In this document: positions 27,320 through 36,455 of the stretch, one piece after another
How the letters are laid out: every line of letters begins with the position of its first letter
Position numbering within the stretch: position 1 is the stretch's first letter
Assembly: GCF_026342405.1 (NCBI RefSeq)
Contig: NZ_JAPEMU010000001.1
Location: 3,596,001 to 3,660,000, forward strand
Source: Kitasatospora sp. NBC_00240
Lineage (GTDB): Bacteria > Actinomycetota > Actinomycetes > Streptomycetales > Streptomycetaceae
Length of the DNA: 64,000 bases
Direction: 5' to 3'
Made by a program: the position numbers and the translations under genes
Notes under the pieces: model-generated
What the model saw: the letters and a program-made list of their open reading frames with translations, nothing else
Told to the model about the DNA's origin: nothing
The model's database searches: none

Positions 27320-27469
27320 GGTTGCGAGCCTATCCGTAGCGCCGGGTGACCGTCCCGGGCGGTTTCACCCCTCCCACACCTCTCCTTCTCCGCCCTTCCT
27401 CTCCTGTCACTGCCGCCATGCCCTAGAGTCCTCACCGATCGCTCACAGTTTCGGGAGGGGTTCAGCGCG

Positions 27470-28357
27470 ATGGCACGACACGCACGCGGCGCGCGACCGG
27501 CCGAGGACGAGCAGCCCGCCGGACGCGCGGGCCGGCGACAGGCCAGGGCGGCCGCCCAGCAGAAGCGCCGGCGCCGTACCGGCGGACTGCTGGCGATCTG
27601 CGCCACGGCGCTCGCCGCAGGCGCGGGCGGTGTGGTGAGCGGCGTCCTGCCGGCCCCCGACGCCGCGGTGGTGGCCGGTGACGCGCCCCTGGAGGCGCTG
27701 TCCCCCGGCGGCACCGGTACGCCCGGCAACTCCTCCCCCGGTGCCTCCCCGACCGGTGCGGCGGACACCGCGGCGCCGTCCCCGAGCGCCGGGCCGACCC
27801 GGGACGACGCCTCCCCGGCCGCCGACCGCGGCGAGGCCCGCTCGCCGCTCGCCTCGCCCAGTGCGAGCGCCCCCGGCGCGACCGCGGCGCCGAGCAGCCC
27901 GGCCGCCACCACGCCGGCGCCCAGGCCGAGCCCCACCGCGACGGCCACGCCCACCGCCACCGCGAGCCCGAGCACCAAGGCGGCCAACCCCGCCGCCGCC
28001 GTGCTCGCCCTGGTGAACGACGAGCGCAAGGCGGCCGGCTGCGCGCCGGTGACCGCGGACACCCGCCTGGACGCGCTCGCCAAGGCCTTCAGCGACGACA
28101 TGGCCGCACGCGGGTTCTTCGACCACACCGACCCGGACGGCCACACCCCGTGGGACCGTGCCAAGGCCGTCGGCATCAGCAACCTCGGGGGCGAGAACAT
28201 CGCCCGCGGCCAGGCCACCCCCGAGGCCGTGATGACCGCCTGGATGAACAGCCCGGGCCACCGCGCCAACATCCTGAACTGCCAGTTCACCAAGCTCGGC
28301 GTGGGTGTCCACACCGGCTCCGGCGGCCCCTGGTGGACGCAGGACTTCGGCTTCTGA
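27470..28357 (+). CDS. Secreted/anchored CAP (SCP/PR-1) domain protein
   Basis: 295 residues. A basic N-terminus (RRQARAAAQQKRRRR, about 22-36) is followed by one hydrophobic segment (TGGLLAICATALAAGAGGVVSGVLP, about 37-61), which serves as signal or anchor. A long Ala/Pro/Ser/Thr linker (about 75-170) leads to the CAP domain (about 173-295) with AAVLALVNDERKAAGCAPV, FFDHTDPDGHTPWDRA, GGENIARGQATPEAVMTAWM, and SPGHRANILNCQFTKLGVGV. The histidines and Glu of the CAP cavity are kept. Function is unknown in streptomycetes. Two cysteines could form a disulfide. ATG 27470 after GGGAGGGG. Confidence 0.92.
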   Translation: MARHARGARPAEDEQPAGRAGRRQARAAAQQKRRRRTGGLLAICATALAAGAGGVVSGVLPAPDAAVVAGDAPLEALSPGGTGTPGNSSPGASPTGAADTAAPSPSAGPTRDDASPAADRGEARSPLASPSASAPGATAAPSSPAATTPAPRPSPTATATPTATASPSTKAANPAAAVLALVNDERKAAGCAPVTADTRLDALAKAFSDDMAARGFFDHTDPDGHTPWDRAKAVGISNLGGENIARGQATPEAVMTAWMNSPGHRANILNCQFTKLGVGVHTGSGGPWWTQDFGF

Positions 28358-28429
28358 TCCGGTTCTGATCCGGCGGGCGGCCCCCGCCGCCGCCCGGTGC
28401 GGCCTCGGACGGCCCCACGCCCTCGCGGG

Positions 28430-29764
28430 TCAGAAACCGCCGCCGAAGTCCCCGCCGCCACCGAAGTCCCCGCCGCCGCCACCGTCGAACCCGCCGAAGT
28501 CACCGGGGTCGAAATCGGCACCGGACGAGTCACCGCCCTGGTAGCCGCCCCCGTCGGCCGCCCAGGCCTGCCCGCCGCCCATCGCCGAGCCGAGCATGGT
28601 GCCGACCAGCAGGCCGGGCAGCAGACCGCCGCCGTACCCGCCGAAGTAGCCGCCCGCCCACGGGCCGTAGGCCGGCCCGGCGTTCCAGTACGGCTGCGGG
28701 CCCTGGGCGGTCGGCACCGTCCGGATGTCCGGGTCCCGGCCGTCCTCCAGCCGGGCCGCGTCCGCCGCGCACACCGGGACGGTCCGGTCGGCCCCGCCGG
28801 CCGGCGCCCAGTCGGCGTCCCGCACGGACGGGCCGTGCCGGGGGTCGAAGAAGCACGGCGGCCGGCGCTCGGGCAGCGGCAGCTTCCCGCGCCGGGCCGC
28901 CAGGGTGGCGAGCGCGAACCGGCCGTCCTCCAGGGTCTCGGTGACCGGCCGGACGTCCGCCGGGCCGGTGGCCGCGTCCATGGTGCCCTTGGCCCGGTCG
29001 TAGCAGTCCAGCGCATGCGCGTAGTCGGTGCGCTGCTCGTCGTCCGCGTCGGGCGCGCCGGGGCTGAAGTCGAGCCGGTCGAGCTCCTCCCCGAAGGCGG
29101 TGATGTCCTCGTCCACGACCACCCGCAGCTGCTCGAGCTCGGCCCGGCGCTGCTCCTCCTGGCGCTTCCTGGAGCGTCGCAGCAGCAGGAACACCCCGCC
29201 GCCGGCCAGCGCCAGCAGCGCCAGCGGGACGACCACCGCGGCGGCCGACAGGCCGCTGCCGGCGGAGGCCACCCCGTGCCCCTTGACCTGAGAGGAGGCC
29301 TGGTCGACGAAGTCGGTGAGGGTGCCGTCGACGTCGTCCGGGTGGGAGCGGAAGGCCGCGCCGGCGATCCGGCCGGCGGCCGCGCCGGAGAGCGCCGCCG
29401 GGTCCGAGCGGGCGGCGAACCGGTCACCGCGCCAGATCGCGTAGGTGCCGACGACGCCGACCTTGGTCCGGAGGTCGGTGAACAGGTCGGCCGACGCGAA
29501 CTCGTCGGTGGCGGGGAGCACCGCGACGAAGATCGGCTTGTCGGCGGCCTTGATCTTCGCGGCCAGCGCGTCGGCCTGGGCCTGGCTGAACCTGCCGGTC
29601 ATCGCCGGGTCGACGTACACCTGGTTCTGCTTCAGGGCCGACGCCGCCGCGTCCAGGCCGCCGGCGGCCGAGGCGGCCGGGGCCAGCAGGAGCAGCAGCC
29701 CGAGCAGCACCGCCAGCAGGGCGGCGGGCGCGCCCGCCCGGGAGCGTCGAGCGGAAGTTCTCAT
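28430..29764 (-). CDS. Membrane protein with Gly/Phe-rich tail
   Basis: 444 residues. Signal peptide AALLAVLLGLLLLLAPAASAAG (about 12-33), then an extracytoplasmic domain to about 175 (QNQVYVDPAMTGRFSQAQAD) that resembles TPM-like domains. One membrane helix (LSAAAVVVPLALLALAGGGVFLLL, about 177-200) is followed by a basic stop-transfer (RRSRKRQEEQRR) and a cytoplasmic part. The tail is a glycine-rich, low-complexity membrane-proximal segment with ...DFGGFDGGGGGDFGGGGDFGGGF. This architecture is like TPM-family proteins (N-terminal signal, TPM domain, TM, Gly-rich tail), but I cannot assign a function. ATG 29764. Confidence 0.75.
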   Translation of the reverse strand: MRTSARRSRAGAPAALLAVLLGLLLLLAPAASAAGGLDAAASALKQNQVYVDPAMTGRFSQAQADALAAKIKAADKPIFVAVLPATDEFASADLFTDLRTKVGVVGTYAIWRGDRFAARSDPAALSGAAAGRIAGAAFRSHPDDVDGTLTDFVDQASSQVKGHGVASAGSGLSAAAVVVPLALLALAGGGVFLLLRRSRKRQEEQRRAELEQLRVVVDEDITAFGEELDRLDFSPGAPDADDEQRTDYAHALDCYDRAKGTMDAATGPADVRPVTETLEDGRFALATLAARRGKLPLPERRPPCFFDPRHGPSVRDADWAPAGGADRTVPVCAADAARLEDGRDPDIRTVPTAQGPQPYWNAGPAYGPWAGGYFGGYGGGLLPGLLVGTMLGSAMGGGQAWAADGGGYQGGDSSGADFDPGDFGGFDGGGGGDFGGGGDFGGGF

Positions 29765-30021
29765 GCCTTCGACGCTACCGCTCCCGGCGACGCCGGAGGG
29801 TCCGCCGGCCGGCCGGGCGTCCCTGCCTTTCGTCGGGGTCCGGCGCCATCCTCGGGGATGATCCTCGGCTCCCCGGCCGGCTCGGCCCGGTGATCGGGAA
29901 CCCCGGCCGCACGCTGCACGTCTGTCGCGCTGGGCGGTCGCATCCGGACCGCCCGGAGCGGGCATAGTGGTGCCTGCCGCCACCCTTCGCGCTCACGCGC
30001 CTTCCCCACCGATCGGAGCAT

Positions 30022-30942
30022 GTGGTGATCCTCGGCCTCGTGACCGCCGTCGGAGCCTCGGTCTGCTACGGCACCGGCTCCGTTCTCCAGGCCGTCGGTT
30101 CCCGCCGCTCCGCACGGGAGGAGGCCGCCGCCAAGGGCCGGATGGCCGGGGTCACCGAGCACGGCGGACCGAACCTGACCTCCACCGCCAAGGCCGCCGT
30201 GACCTGGGAGTTCATCCTCGGAACGGTGCTCGACCTGATCGGCTTCGGGCTGGGCGCGCTGGCCGCCAGGCTGCTCCCGCTGTTCCTGTCCCAGACCATC
30301 ATCAGCGCCAACCTGGTGATCACGGCGCTGCTGAGCATCAAGCTGCTGGGGATCCGGCTCAAGCGCCCGGAGTGGGCCTCGATCGCGGTACTCTGCGCGG
30401 CGCTGATCCTGCTGGCGGTGGCGGCCGGCCCGGAGGGCGGCCACCACGTCGCGATGTCCTTCCACTGGTGGCTGTTGGGCGCCTCGGTCGTGCTGATCGC
30501 CGGCGGCAGCCTGGTGGTGCGCCGGCTCGGCGCGGGCGGCGCGATCGTGGCCGGCCTGCTCTCGGGTCTGGGGTTCGGCGCGCTCGGCGTGGGTGTGCGG
30601 ATCCTGGACGGGCTGGACCCGTTCGCCCTCGGCACGCTGCTCAGCGACCCCGCGCTCTACGCGATCCTGATCGGCGGTCTCGGCGGGATGTACCTGCACA
30701 CCATCGCCCTGCAGATCGGCTCGGTGAACGGCGCGACCGCCGCCCTGGTGGTCGGCGAGACGGTGGTGCCGGGCGTGGTGGGCGTGATCTGGCTCGGCGA
30801 CTCCTCGCGGGACGGCCTCGGCTGGCTGGCCGCGATCGGCTTCGTCCTGGCGGTGACCTCGGCCGTCGGCGTCGCCTACTTCGGCCAGAGCGAACAGGAC
30901 CTCAGCGAGGACCCGCAGCCCGCCGAGCTGACCAAGAAGTGA
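30022..30942 (+). CDS. DMT-like multi-pass membrane protein
   Basis: 306 residues with about nine hydrophobic segments, the first being VILGLVTAVGASVCYGTGSV. The pattern (FILGTVLDLIGFGLGALAARLLPLF, TIISANLVITALLSIKLLG, ALVVGETVVPGVVGVIWLGD) fits drug/metabolite transporter (EamA-like) or NIPA-like membrane proteins. The substrate is unknown. The start is GTG 30022 or GTG 30025 with GGAG before. The C-terminus is short and hydrophilic. Convergent with mutM. Confidence 0.8.
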   Translation: MVILGLVTAVGASVCYGTGSVLQAVGSRRSAREEAAAKGRMAGVTEHGGPNLTSTAKAAVTWEFILGTVLDLIGFGLGALAARLLPLFLSQTIISANLVITALLSIKLLGIRLKRPEWASIAVLCAALILLAVAAGPEGGHHVAMSFHWWLLGASVVLIAGGSLVVRRLGAGGAIVAGLLSGLGFGALGVGVRILDGLDPFALGTLLSDPALYAILIGGLGGMYLHTIALQIGSVNGATAALVVGETVVPGVVGVIWLGDSSRDGLGWLAAIGFVLAVTSAVGVAYFGQSEQDLSEDPQPAELTKK

Positions 30943-30993
30943 GCCGGTCCGGGCCGGGGCCGACAGCTCCCGGTCCGGGCCCCGCCCGGGGCA

Positions 30994-31022
30994 GGTGGCG
31001 CTGCGCCGCAGCAGCTGCCACC
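30994..31022. terminator. Hairpin between DMT-like gene and mutM
   Basis: Outer stem ggtggc / gccacc and inner stem gctgc / gcagc. It lies in the 90-bp gap between two convergent genes. Confidence 0.5.
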
Positions 31023-31033
31023 CCCGGCGCCGC

Positions 31034-31915
31034 TCAGCGCGGGCGGGGGATCCGCTGGCAGCGCGGGCAGAAGTAGCTGGAACGGTTCATCCAGGCCGCC
31101 CGGCGGATCGGGGTGCCGCAGCGGCCGCAGGGCTCGCCCTCGCGGCCGTAGGCGTCCAGGTCGCGGGAGAAGTAGCCGCTCTCGCCGTTCACGTTGACGT
31201 AGAGGCTGTCGAAGCTGGTGCCGCCGACCGCCAGGGCCGCGTTCATCACCTCGCGGGCGTGCCCGAGCAGCAGCGCGCCCTGCGGACGGGTCAGGCCGGC
31301 GGTGGGGCGGTCGTAGTGCAGCTTGGCGCGCCAGAGCGCCTCGTCGGCGTAGATGTTGCCGACCCCGCTGATCAGCGTCTGGTGGAGCAGGGCCCGCTTG
31401 ACCGTGGTGCGCTTGGCGCGCAGCGCGGTGACGAAGGCCTCGTCGTCGAAGCGCGGGTCGAGCGGGTCACGGGCGATGTGCGCGATGGAGAGCGGCGTGC
31501 CCTCGGGGTCGCCGTCCTCGGCCTCCTCGACCGCGAGGCCGCCGAAGGTCCGCTGGTCGACGAAGCGCAGTTCGCGCCCGCCGTCGGTGAACCGCAGCCG
31601 GACCCGCAGGTGGGTCTCGTCCGGTACCGAAGGGTCCTGGACGAGGAGCTGGCCGCTCATCCCGAGGTGGCCGATCAGCGAGAACCCGCCGCCGGCCGCG
31701 CCCCGGCCGCCCTGCAGCGGCACCCAGAGGTACTTGCCCCGGCGCCGGGCGGAGCCGAGGGTCGTCCCGGTCAGCCGGGCGGCGAAGTCCGCGGCCCCGG
31801 CCGGCTGGCGGCGGACGGCGCGCGCATGCAGCACCTGGACGTCCTCGACGGTCCGGCCGGCCACCCAGTTGGCCAGTCCGCGCCGGACGACCTCCACCTC
31901 GGGAAGTTCGGGCAC
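31034..31915 (-). CDS. mutM: Formamidopyrimidine-DNA glycosylase MutM/Fpg
   Basis: 293-residue DNA repair enzyme that removes oxidised purines such as 8-oxoguanine and cuts the abasic strand. After removal of the initiator Met, the catalytic Pro-Glu (PELPEVE) is at the N-terminus. RRRGKYLW carries the conserved Lys. [18 protein letters not shown] is the helix-two-turns-helix. [10 protein letters not shown] ... SYFCPRCQ is the C-terminal zinc finger. GTG start at 31915 with GGAGG upstream. The gene follows rnc on the same strand with 55 nt between. Confidence 0.97.
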   Translation of the reverse strand: MPELPEVEVVRRGLANWVAGRTVEDVQVLHARAVRRQPAGAADFAARLTGTTLGSARRRGKYLWVPLQGGRGAAGGGFSLIGHLGMSGQLLVQDPSVPDETHLRVRLRFTDGGRELRFVDQRTFGGLAVEEAEDGDPEGTPLSIAHIARDPLDPRFDDEAFVTALRAKRTTVKRALLHQTLISGVGNIYADEALWRAKLHYDRPTAGLTRPQGALLLGHAREVMNAALAVGGTSFDSLYVNVNGESGYFSRDLDAYGREGEPCGRCGTPIRRAAWMNRSSYFCPRCQRIPRPR

Positions 31916-31970
31916 TTCGACGCCTCCGCTGTTCCACCACCGGGAGCAGGCGGGCTGCTCCCTGCCGGCC

Positions 31971-32747
31971 TCAGGCCTTGTCGCCGGGGAGGCTGTCCGC
32001 GTACTTGGCCTTGATCGCGCGCCAGGCGCTCTCGGCGGCCTTCTGTTCGGCTTCCTTCTTCGAACGTCCGACGCCGCTGCCGAAGTCCTGACCGGCCACC
32101 CGGGCGGCGGCGGTGAAGGTCTTCTCGTGGTCCGGGCCGGATTCCTCGATGACGTACTCGGGGACGCCGATGCCGGCTGCCGCGGTGAGCTCCTGAAGGC
32201 TGGTCTTCCAGTCCAGTCCGGCCCCGAGCTGAGAGGACTCCTCGATCAGCGGGTCGAACAGGCCGTGGACGAAGGCGGTCGCCGCCTCCAGGCCCTGGTC
32301 CAGGTAGACGGCACCGATCACGGCTTCGACGGTGTCGGCGAGGATCGACGACTTGTCACGGCCACCGGTTCCCTCCTCGCCCTTGCCGAGCCGGATGAAG
32401 GTACCGAGTTCGAGGCCCCGGCCGACCTCCGCGAGCGCGCGGGAGTTGACCACCGCGGCGCGAAGCTTGGCGAGCGTTCCCTCGGGCACGTCCGGGTGGA
32501 CGCGGTAGAGGGTGTCCGTCACCACCAGACCCAGCACCGAGTCGCCGAGGAACTCCAGGCGCTCGTTGGTGGGCAGCCCGCCGTTCTCGTAGGCGTAGCT
32601 GCGGTGGGTCAGGGCACGCACCAGAAGGGCGCGCTCGAGTGTGTACCCGAGGCGCCCTTCCAGGACGTCGTATTCGGTCGAAGCCGGCCCGCCGCCCTTG
32701 CTTCCGTTGGCAGAAGCCTGCTTGCGGGTTGAGTTGCTATCCGACAT
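31971..32747 (-). CDS. rnc: Ribonuclease III (AbsB in streptomycetes)
   Basis: 258-residue double-strand RNA endonuclease. It processes rRNA and structured mRNAs, and in S. coelicolor absB (rnc) mutants lose antibiotic production. The RNase III signature [18 protein letters not shown] (about 61-78) and the second acidic cluster [16 protein letters not shown] (about 135-150) are intact. A C-terminal dsRNA-binding domain spans about 180-250 ([40 protein letters not shown]). ATG 32747. It follows rpmF with a 20-nt gap, so it is likely in one operon with DUF177-rpmF. Confidence 0.97.
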   Translation of the reverse strand: MSDSNSTRKQASANGSKGGGPASTEYDVLEGRLGYTLERALLVRALTHRSYAYENGGLPTNERLEFLGDSVLGLVVTDTLYRVHPDVPEGTLAKLRAAVVNSRALAEVGRGLELGTFIRLGKGEEGTGGRDKSSILADTVEAVIGAVYLDQGLEAATAFVHGLFDPLIEESSQLGAGLDWKTSLQELTAAAGIGVPEYVIEESGPDHEKTFTAAARVAGQDFGSGVGRSKKEAEQKAAESAWRAIKAKYADSLPGDKA

Positions 32748-32767
32748 CGATCCGTGCACCCCGCCGA

Positions 32768-32941
32768 TCAGACCGAGAGGACCTGGCGACGGTTGTACGT
32801 GCCGCAGCTCGGGCACGCGATGTGACCCAGCTTCGGCTCGTGGCAGCGGTCGCACGCCACGAGGGCGGGGACAACGGCCTTCCAGTTGGACCGGCGGTGG
32901 CGCGTGTTGCTGCGCGACATCTTCCGCTTCGGAACAGCCAC
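32768..32941 (-). CDS. rpmF: 50S ribosomal protein L32 (zinc-binding form)
   Basis: 57 residues starting [18 protein letters not shown], which is diagnostic for L32. The GTG at 32941 follows the DUF177 stop by 2 nt, with AGGAGAAG inside the end of that gene. Two Cys-x-x-Cys pairs (CDRC, CPSC at 30-33 and 43-46) form a zinc ribbon, so this is the C+ (zinc-binding) form. Confidence 0.96.
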   Translation of the reverse strand: MAVPKRKMSRSNTRHRRSNWKAVVPALVACDRCHEPKLGHIACPSCGTYNRRQVLSV

Positions 32942-32943
32942 GG

Positions 32944-33591
32944 CTACTTCTCCTGGTTCTCGGCTCCACCCTCACGGGTGTCGCTGGTCTTGATTCCGTC
33001 ACCCTCGTCGCCGTGGGCGGCGGAGAGTCCCTGCAGAGCCGCCCACCGGGGGTCGGCGGCCTCGTGGTGGTGGTCCGGGTCGTCACTCAGGCGCGCTCCG
33101 CATTCGGAGCACAGGCCCAGGCAGTCTTCCTGGCACACCGGCTGCAGCGGCAGTGCAAGCACCACCGCGTCACGCAGCACCGGCTGGAGGTCGAAGTAAT
33201 CGCCCTCCAAGCGGTAAGTCTCTTCGTCGTCGTCCTCGTCGAGCTCGTCGGCGGCGGCGGGGATGCGGCCGCGCCCCTTCTCGTCGGACTCCGGGTAGTA
33301 GAACAGCTCCTGGAACTCGACGTCGATCCCGTCCTCGACCGGCTCCAGGCAGCGCACGCACTCGCCCTCGACCTTGGCCTCGGCGGTGCCCGTGACGAGG
33401 ACGCCCTCGACCACGGACTCCAGACGGAGCTCCAACGCGATCTCGCTCTTCTCGGGCACACCGATCACGTCGATGATGCCCAGCCCCTCGGGGGCCTCCA
33501 GGGTGCGGGTCACCTTGCGCAGCGATCCGGGGCGACGTCCGAGCTCGTGCGTGTCGAACACGAGGGGGTCGCGGTGGTCGAGGCGGTTCAA
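32944..33591 (-). CDS. DUF177/YceD-family protein
   Basis: 215 residues. The YceD/DUF177 signature is seen in [19 protein letters not shown] at the N-terminus and [20 protein letters not shown] (about 68-87) with its Cys pair. A second cysteine group, [13 protein letters not shown], is near residue 155. The C-terminal tail is acidic. In E. coli the equivalent gene is linked with rpmF and the protein is tied to 23S rRNA accumulation. Start: the codon at 33591 is TTG, unusual, with AGGA closely upstream. No better ATG/GTG fits the N-terminus of the family. Confidence 0.88.
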   Translation of the reverse strand: MNRLDHRDPLVFDTHELGRRPGSLRKVTRTLEAPEGLGIIDVIGVPEKSEIALELRLESVVEGVLVTGTAEAKVEGECVRCLEPVEDGIDVEFQELFYYPESDEKGRGRIPAAADELDEDDDEETYRLEGDYFDLQPVLRDAVVLALPLQPVCQEDCLGLCSECGARLSDDPDHHHEAADPRWAALQGLSAAHGDEGDGIKTSDTREGGAENQEK

Positions 33592-33706
33592 GGTGTCCTG
33601 ACTTCCTGAGGCGGCACGCGTGCTGCGTGGCGCGGGTGGTTCGTACGGCGTGCGGTGCTGCGCGTCTCAACGATGCGCGGGCAGCCGGACTACCCCGGCA
33701 CGAGCA

Positions 33707-33740
33707 GGCCGGAGTGGTCAGACTACCGGACACTCCGGCC
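33707..33740. terminator. Hairpin between DivIVA-like gene and DUF177 gene
   Basis: Perfect 10-bp stem ggccggagtg / cactccggcc with a 14-nt loop, in the gap upstream of the DUF177 start. It may end the DivIVA-like transcript. Confidence 0.45.
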
Positions 33741-33760
33741 AGGCCCAACTTCACGCCCTT

Positions 33761-33785
33761 CGGCCGGCCCGTACCGGGCCGGCCG
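33761..33785 (-). terminator. Terminator directly after the DivIVA-like gene
   Basis: Perfect 11-bp stem cggccggcccg / cgggccggccg with a 3-nt loop, 8 nt beyond the stop codon. Confidence 0.65.
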
Positions 33786-33792
33786 GGCGACG

Positions 33793-35040
33793 TCAGCGGC
33801 CGCCGAGCTCCCGCAGCCTGGTCATGTCGATCATGCTGGTGTCGAAGAAGCTGGTCTCGTCCAGGCCGGGCTGCTGTCCGGAGGCCTGCTGCGGCAGCTG
33901 CGGCTGGCCGCCCTGCGGGTAGCCGCCCGCGGCCGGCACCGGGTTGCCCCAGGCGTCGTACTGCGGGCCCTGGCCCTGCCCGGGGTAGCCGCCCTGCTGC
34001 TGGTAGCCGCCGGCCTCGGGCACCGGGTTGCCCCAGGCGTCCTGCTGGGGCTGCTGCTGGCCGGGGTAGCCGGGCTGCTGCTGGTAGCCGTACTGGTTGC
34101 CGTACGGGTCCTGCTGGCCCTGGCCCGAGGGGTCGAAGCCGCCCCCGTAGACCTCGGCGTACTGGGTGCCCTCGGGCGCGCCGTACTGGGCGGCGGCCGC
34201 GTACTGGCCCTCGCCGGGGGCCTGCCAGCCCGCCGCGGCCGGGGTCTGCTCGGGCCAGCTCTGCTGCTGCGGGACGTCGGCCCGGTACCAGGGCTCCTGG
34301 TCGGCGTCGGTGCCGTCGCCGTAGTTGTCGGCGAAGCCGGCGGCCACGGCCTCGGCGCGGTCCTTGAGCTGCTGCGCCTGGTCGGCGGCGGCCAGGTAGG
34401 CGCCGAGGTCGTCGATCGGGGCCTTGCCGAGCAGCTTGTCGCGGCCCTTGCCGACGGCCGACAGCGTCTTGCTGAGGACGGTCTCCAGGGTGGCGAGCTT
34501 CACATCGACGTACTCGTCGACCTCGGGGCTCGGGCTGACCCGCGGCTGGAACTCCTCGCCGTCGCCCTCGCCGTCGGTGTCCGTCTCGAAGACGCCGGAG
34601 TCGCCGCGCAGCTTGGTGCGGCCACGGCCGACCGCGCCGAGCGTCTTGGTGAGCACCACCTCGAAGTTGGCCAGCTTGCTGTCGACGTAGTCGTCGGCCT
34701 CGGCGCGCTTGGTCTCCACCTCGGCGCGGGCCTCGGCGAGGATGCGGTCCGCCTCGGCCTGGGCCCGGCGGACCACCTCGGTGTCCGAGATGAGCGACCC
34801 CCGCTCGGAGTGCGCCCCCTGGATGATGCGCTCGGCCTCGGCCTCCGCGTCGGCCACCACCTGCTCGTGGTCGGCCATCACCGACTGCGCGTGCGCGAGC
34901 TCGGCGGGCAGGGCCGCGCGGAGGTCCTGGAGCAGCCCGACCAGCTCGGCACGGTTCACCACACAGGAGGCCGACATCGGCATCGCACGGGCGTTCTCGA
35001 CGGCCGCGACGATCTGGTCGACCTTGTTCTGCACGTCCAC
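33793..35040 (-). CDS. DivIVA-like coiled-coil cell-division/polarity protein
   Basis: 415 residues. VDVQNKVDQIVAAVENARAM starts the protein (GTG 35040). A long coiled coil (about 40-110: AELAHAQSVMADHEQVVADA, RRAQAEADRILAEARAEVET) is similar to the coiled coils of DivIVA-type proteins. Two related modules follow (DDYVDSKLANFEVVLTKTLG and DEYVDVKLATLETVLSKTLS), an internal duplication. The last 170 residues are Gln/Gly/Pro/Tyr-rich with repeats such as DAWGNPVP and are probably disordered. In streptomycetes this class is often annotated cell division initiation protein. Its exact role is not known. Confidence 0.75.
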   Translation of the reverse strand: MDVQNKVDQIVAAVENARAMPMSASCVVNRAELVGLLQDLRAALPAELAHAQSVMADHEQVVADAEAEAERIIQGAHSERGSLISDTEVVRRAQAEADRILAEARAEVETKRAEADDYVDSKLANFEVVLTKTLGAVGRGRTKLRGDSGVFETDTDGEGDGEEFQPRVSPSPEVDEYVDVKLATLETVLSKTLSAVGKGRDKLLGKAPIDDLGAYLAAADQAQQLKDRAEAVAAGFADNYGDGTDADQEPWYRADVPQQQSWPEQTPAAAGWQAPGEGQYAAAAQYGAPEGTQYAEVYGGGFDPSGQGQQDPYGNQYGYQQQPGYPGQQQPQQDAWGNPVPEAGGYQQQGGYPGQGQGPQYDAWGNPVPAAGGYPQGGQPQLPQQASGQQPGLDETSFFDTSMIDMTRLRELGGR

Positions 35041-35225
35041 GGGGCTTCGTCTTTCCGTGTGCCGCCGACGTCCGGCGGAGGCAGGCCCGGCGCGGTGCAC
35101 CTCACCGCAGGGCAGGAATACAGACTGTACGGCCACTGCGGCGGGACCTCACAACGCCTGCGCCCGCCCGGCCGCCGGGGAGGGGGACAGCTGGTGACGA
35201 ACCGGCAGAAACGGACCATCCGGGC

Positions 35226-35714
35226 CTACTGCGCGGCGCGCTCCGCGATCCGCTCGACCAGCCGGCCGTGCACCGCCTGAGGCAGCAGGTGGGAGACGTC
35301 GCCGCCGTACGAGGCGACCTCCTTGACCAGGCTGGAGGAGAGGAAGCTGTAGGTCGGCGAGGTGGGCACGAAGAGCGTCTCGACACCGGTCAGACCGTGG
35401 TTCATCTGCGCCATCTGCAGCTCGTAGTCGAAGTCGCTGACCGCCCGCAGCCCCTTGATGATGGCCGGGATCCCGCGGTCGCGGCAGAAGTCCACCAGCA
35501 GGCCGCTGTGCGACTCCACCTCGATGTTGCCGTAGTGCCCGCAGGTCTCCTCGATCAGCGCGATCCGCTCCTCGACGGTGAACAGCCCCTGCTTGTTCCG
35601 GTTGATCAGCACCGCGACATGCACCACGTCGTACAGCTTCGAGGCCCGCTCGATGATGTCGAGGTGACCGTTGGTGATGGGGTCGAACGATCCGGGACAG
35701 ACGGCGCGACGCAT
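35226..35714 (-). CDS. coaD: Phosphopantetheine adenylyltransferase CoaD
   Basis: 162-residue enzyme for the fourth step of coenzyme A synthesis, joining ATP and 4'-phosphopantetheine to dephospho-CoA. The nucleotidyltransferase motif GSFDPITNGHLDIIERA (about 8-24) contains the TxGH signature. INRNKQGLF and the C-terminal YSFLSSSLVKEVASYGGDVS (the ISSS-type loop) are intact. ATG 35714 with GAGGGAG upstream. It is 46 nt after rsmD, the usual bacterial rsmD-coaD pair. Confidence 0.97.
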   Translation of the reverse strand: MRRAVCPGSFDPITNGHLDIIERASKLYDVVHVAVLINRNKQGLFTVEERIALIEETCGHYGNIEVESHSGLLVDFCRDRGIPAIIKGLRAVSDFDYELQMAQMNHGLTGVETLFVPTSPTYSFLSSSLVKEVASYGGDVSHLLPQAVHGRLVERIAERAAQ

Positions 35715-35760
35715 GGCGTGAGCTCCCTCGTGGGGTTCGGTGCTGCGGGTGGTGGCCCGG

Positions 35761-36345
35761 CTACGAGTGTTGCCGGGTCTCGGCGGCGGCGCGACCGTAC
35801 CAGAGGGTGCCTTCGCCGTACCGCCGTGAGCGCAGCACTTCGAAGCCCTCGGGCCAGCCGAACCCACCGCCCCTGGTGCTGCGCTCCACGGTGACGAGTG
35901 CGTCCTCCGCGAGCCAGCCCCCGGCGCTCATTGTGATCAGCATCTCGCGCACCTCGTCGTCCGTGACGGCGTACGGCGGGTCGAGGAAGACCAGGTCGTA
36001 GCCGCTCTCCGGGGCCCGTCCGGCGAGCACCCGCTCGGCCCGGTCGGCCCGCACCTCGGCGCCGGGCAGGTTGACGATCCGTACGTTCTCCCGGATCACC
36101 TTCGCGGCCTGGGCGTCCGCCTCGACCAGCAGGACGTGCTCCGCGCCGCGGGACAGCGCCTCCAGGCCGACCGCGCCCGAACCGCCGAACAGGTCGAGCA
36201 TCCGGGCCCCGTGCAGGGTGCCGCGCAGCGCCTCCAGGGTGGAGAACATGGCCTCGCGGGCCTTGTCGGAGGTCGGGCGGGTGCTCCGGCCGGGCGGCAC
36301 GGCCAGGCGGCGGCCGCCGGCCGTCCCGGCGATCACGCGGGTCAT
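35761..36345 (-). CDS. rsmD: 16S rRNA (guanine-966-N2)-methyltransferase RsmD
   Basis: 194 residues. MTRVIAGTAGGRRLAVPPG is the classic RsmD N-terminus. SAM motif I is MLDLFGGSGAVGLEALSRGA (about 49-68) and the catalytic DPPY motif is in DLVFLDPPYAV. It methylates the 16S rRNA in the small subunit. ATG 36345 with AAAGGA upstream. A recG terminator lies between recG and this gene. Confidence 0.96.
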   Translation of the reverse strand: MTRVIAGTAGGRRLAVPPGRSTRPTSDKAREAMFSTLEALRGTLHGARMLDLFGGSGAVGLEALSRGAEHVLLVEADAQAAKVIRENVRIVNLPGAEVRADRAERVLAGRAPESGYDLVFLDPPYAVTDDEVREMLITMSAGGWLAEDALVTVERSTRGGGFGWPEGFEVLRSRRYGEGTLWYGRAAAETRQHS

Positions 36346-36368
36346 GGGGTGGGGGGTCCTTTCGTGGC

Positions 36369-36398
36369 GGAGCCCCGTCGGCCGGCCGGCGGGGCTCC
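36369..36398 (-). terminator. Terminator after recG
   Basis: Perfect 9-bp stem ggagccccg / cggggctcc. The loop contains ccggccgg, which can pair further. It is 57 nt beyond the recG stop. Confidence 0.65.
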
Positions 36399-36455
36399 CC
36401 CATTCAAGCGCGGTTCCGCCGCTGATGCGTCACCCGGCGGCCCCGGCCGCACCGG

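Noticed and set aside
28358..28429. Terminator for CAP gene
   Set aside because: Only weak, imperfect pairings were found between the CAP stop and the convergent membrane-protein gene.
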